The position numbers were made by a program, and so were the translations under genes. From Clostridia bacterium (GTDB lineage Bacteria > Bacillota > DSM-16504 > Desulfitibacterales > Desulfitibacteraceae), in contig JAGXSK010000200.1 in assembly GCA_018333845.1 (NCBI GenBank), positions 1-6,920 of the forward strand: 6,920 nucleotides of DNA. The letters run 5' to 3'. Positions 6,749 through 6,920 of the stretch are shown here, piece after piece (positions within the stretch are counted from its first letter, which is position 1; each line of letters starts with the position of its first letter). The notes beneath the pieces are model-generated. The model was not told the origin of the DNA. It was given only the letters and a program-made list of their open reading frames with translations, and made no database searches.

Positions 6749-6783
6749 AAATAAGGAGTACCATTTATTAATACTCCTTATTT
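6749..6783 (-). terminator. Intrinsic terminator after lysA
   Basis: A perfect 12-base-pair inverted repeat, AAATAAGGAGTA (6749-6760) with TACTCCTTATTT (6772-6783), encloses an 11-base loop. Read on the minus strand, the right arm runs into a T-rich tail (TTATTTTTCTT). It begins 8 bases beyond the lysA stop. The stem is AT-rich with a GGAG core, so termination may be partial. It separates lysA from the following operon. Confidence 0.75.
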
Positions 6784-6791
6784 ATAATCCC

Positions 6792-6920
6792 TTATTTTAA
6801 CCTTTCAGGTATTATGTCATTTCTAATAAGATCCTCATAGGTTTCTCTTTTTACTATCTCTTCTGATGTGCCTTTATAAACAAGTACCACTGCTTGTCTT
6901 GGTATCCTATTATAATTGCC
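6792..6920 (-). CDS. lysA: Diaminopimelate decarboxylase, C-terminal 42 residues (5' part outside window)
   Basis: The visible tail, from GNYNRIPRQAVVLVYKG to the end RETYEDLIRNDIIPERLK, matches the conserved C-terminal end of LysA. In that family a YN-x-x-x-R-P-AVV-like strand is followed by a loop and a RRET-x-x-DL helix, and the tyrosine of the YN pair lies near the PLP site. LysA is a PLP enzyme that decarboxylates meso-diaminopimelate to lysine, the last step of lysine synthesis, in the cytoplasm. Here the usual second proline of the strand is replaced by glutamine (PRQ). The stop is at 6792-6794, directly before the terminator hairpin. The call rests on the tail only, with no catalytic domain in view. 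Confidence 0.82.
   Translation of the reverse strand, partial: GNYNRIPRQAVVLVYKGTSEEIVKRETYEDLIRNDIIPERLK

Overview
The window is a compact, AT-rich stretch with all genes on the minus strand. It looks like chromosomal core sequence from a low-GC, anaerobic, endospore-forming Firmicute (Clostridia, possibly Peptococcaceae-like). The evidence is a GerW/YtfJ spore protein gene, a YtfI-like DUF2953 gene, the scpA-scpB pair, strong AGGAGG-type ribosome binding sites with some GTG and TTG starts, and a tryptophanyl-tRNA synthetase carrying a cysteine motif like the [4Fe-4S] site of the Thermotoga enzyme. The genus cannot be fixed from the sequence alone.

In transcription order (right to left): the last 42 codons of lysA (diaminopimelate decarboxylase) end at 6792. 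A hairpin terminator follows at 6749-6783, then an AT-rich promoter-like stretch. Next comes an apparent operon: a three-module DHH/DHHA1-CBS-tRNA nucleotidyltransferase (6645-4051), a minimal site-2-type membrane metalloprotease (4047-3412), trpS (3358-2372), scpA (2327-1605), scpB (1584-1048), a YtfI-like DUF2953 membrane protein (979-296), and gerW/ytfJ, which starts at TTG 290 and runs off the left edge. Gaps inside the operon are 3 to 68 bases and hold no convincing terminator. No stretch over 300 bases lacks a gene.

Functionally the cluster mixes tRNA maturation and charging (CC/A/CCA addition, TrpRS), chromosome condensation (ScpA-ScpB with SMC), membrane proteolysis, and spore-associated proteins. 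From general knowledge of Clostridia this looks like a familiar housekeeping neighbourhood, and I see no mobile element, CRISPR array, RNA gene or clearly undescribed system. The points most worth a second look are the probable iron-sulfur TrpRS, the fusion of an apparently intact DHH phosphoesterase and CBS pair to a tRNA 3'-end polymerase, and the non-ATG starts.
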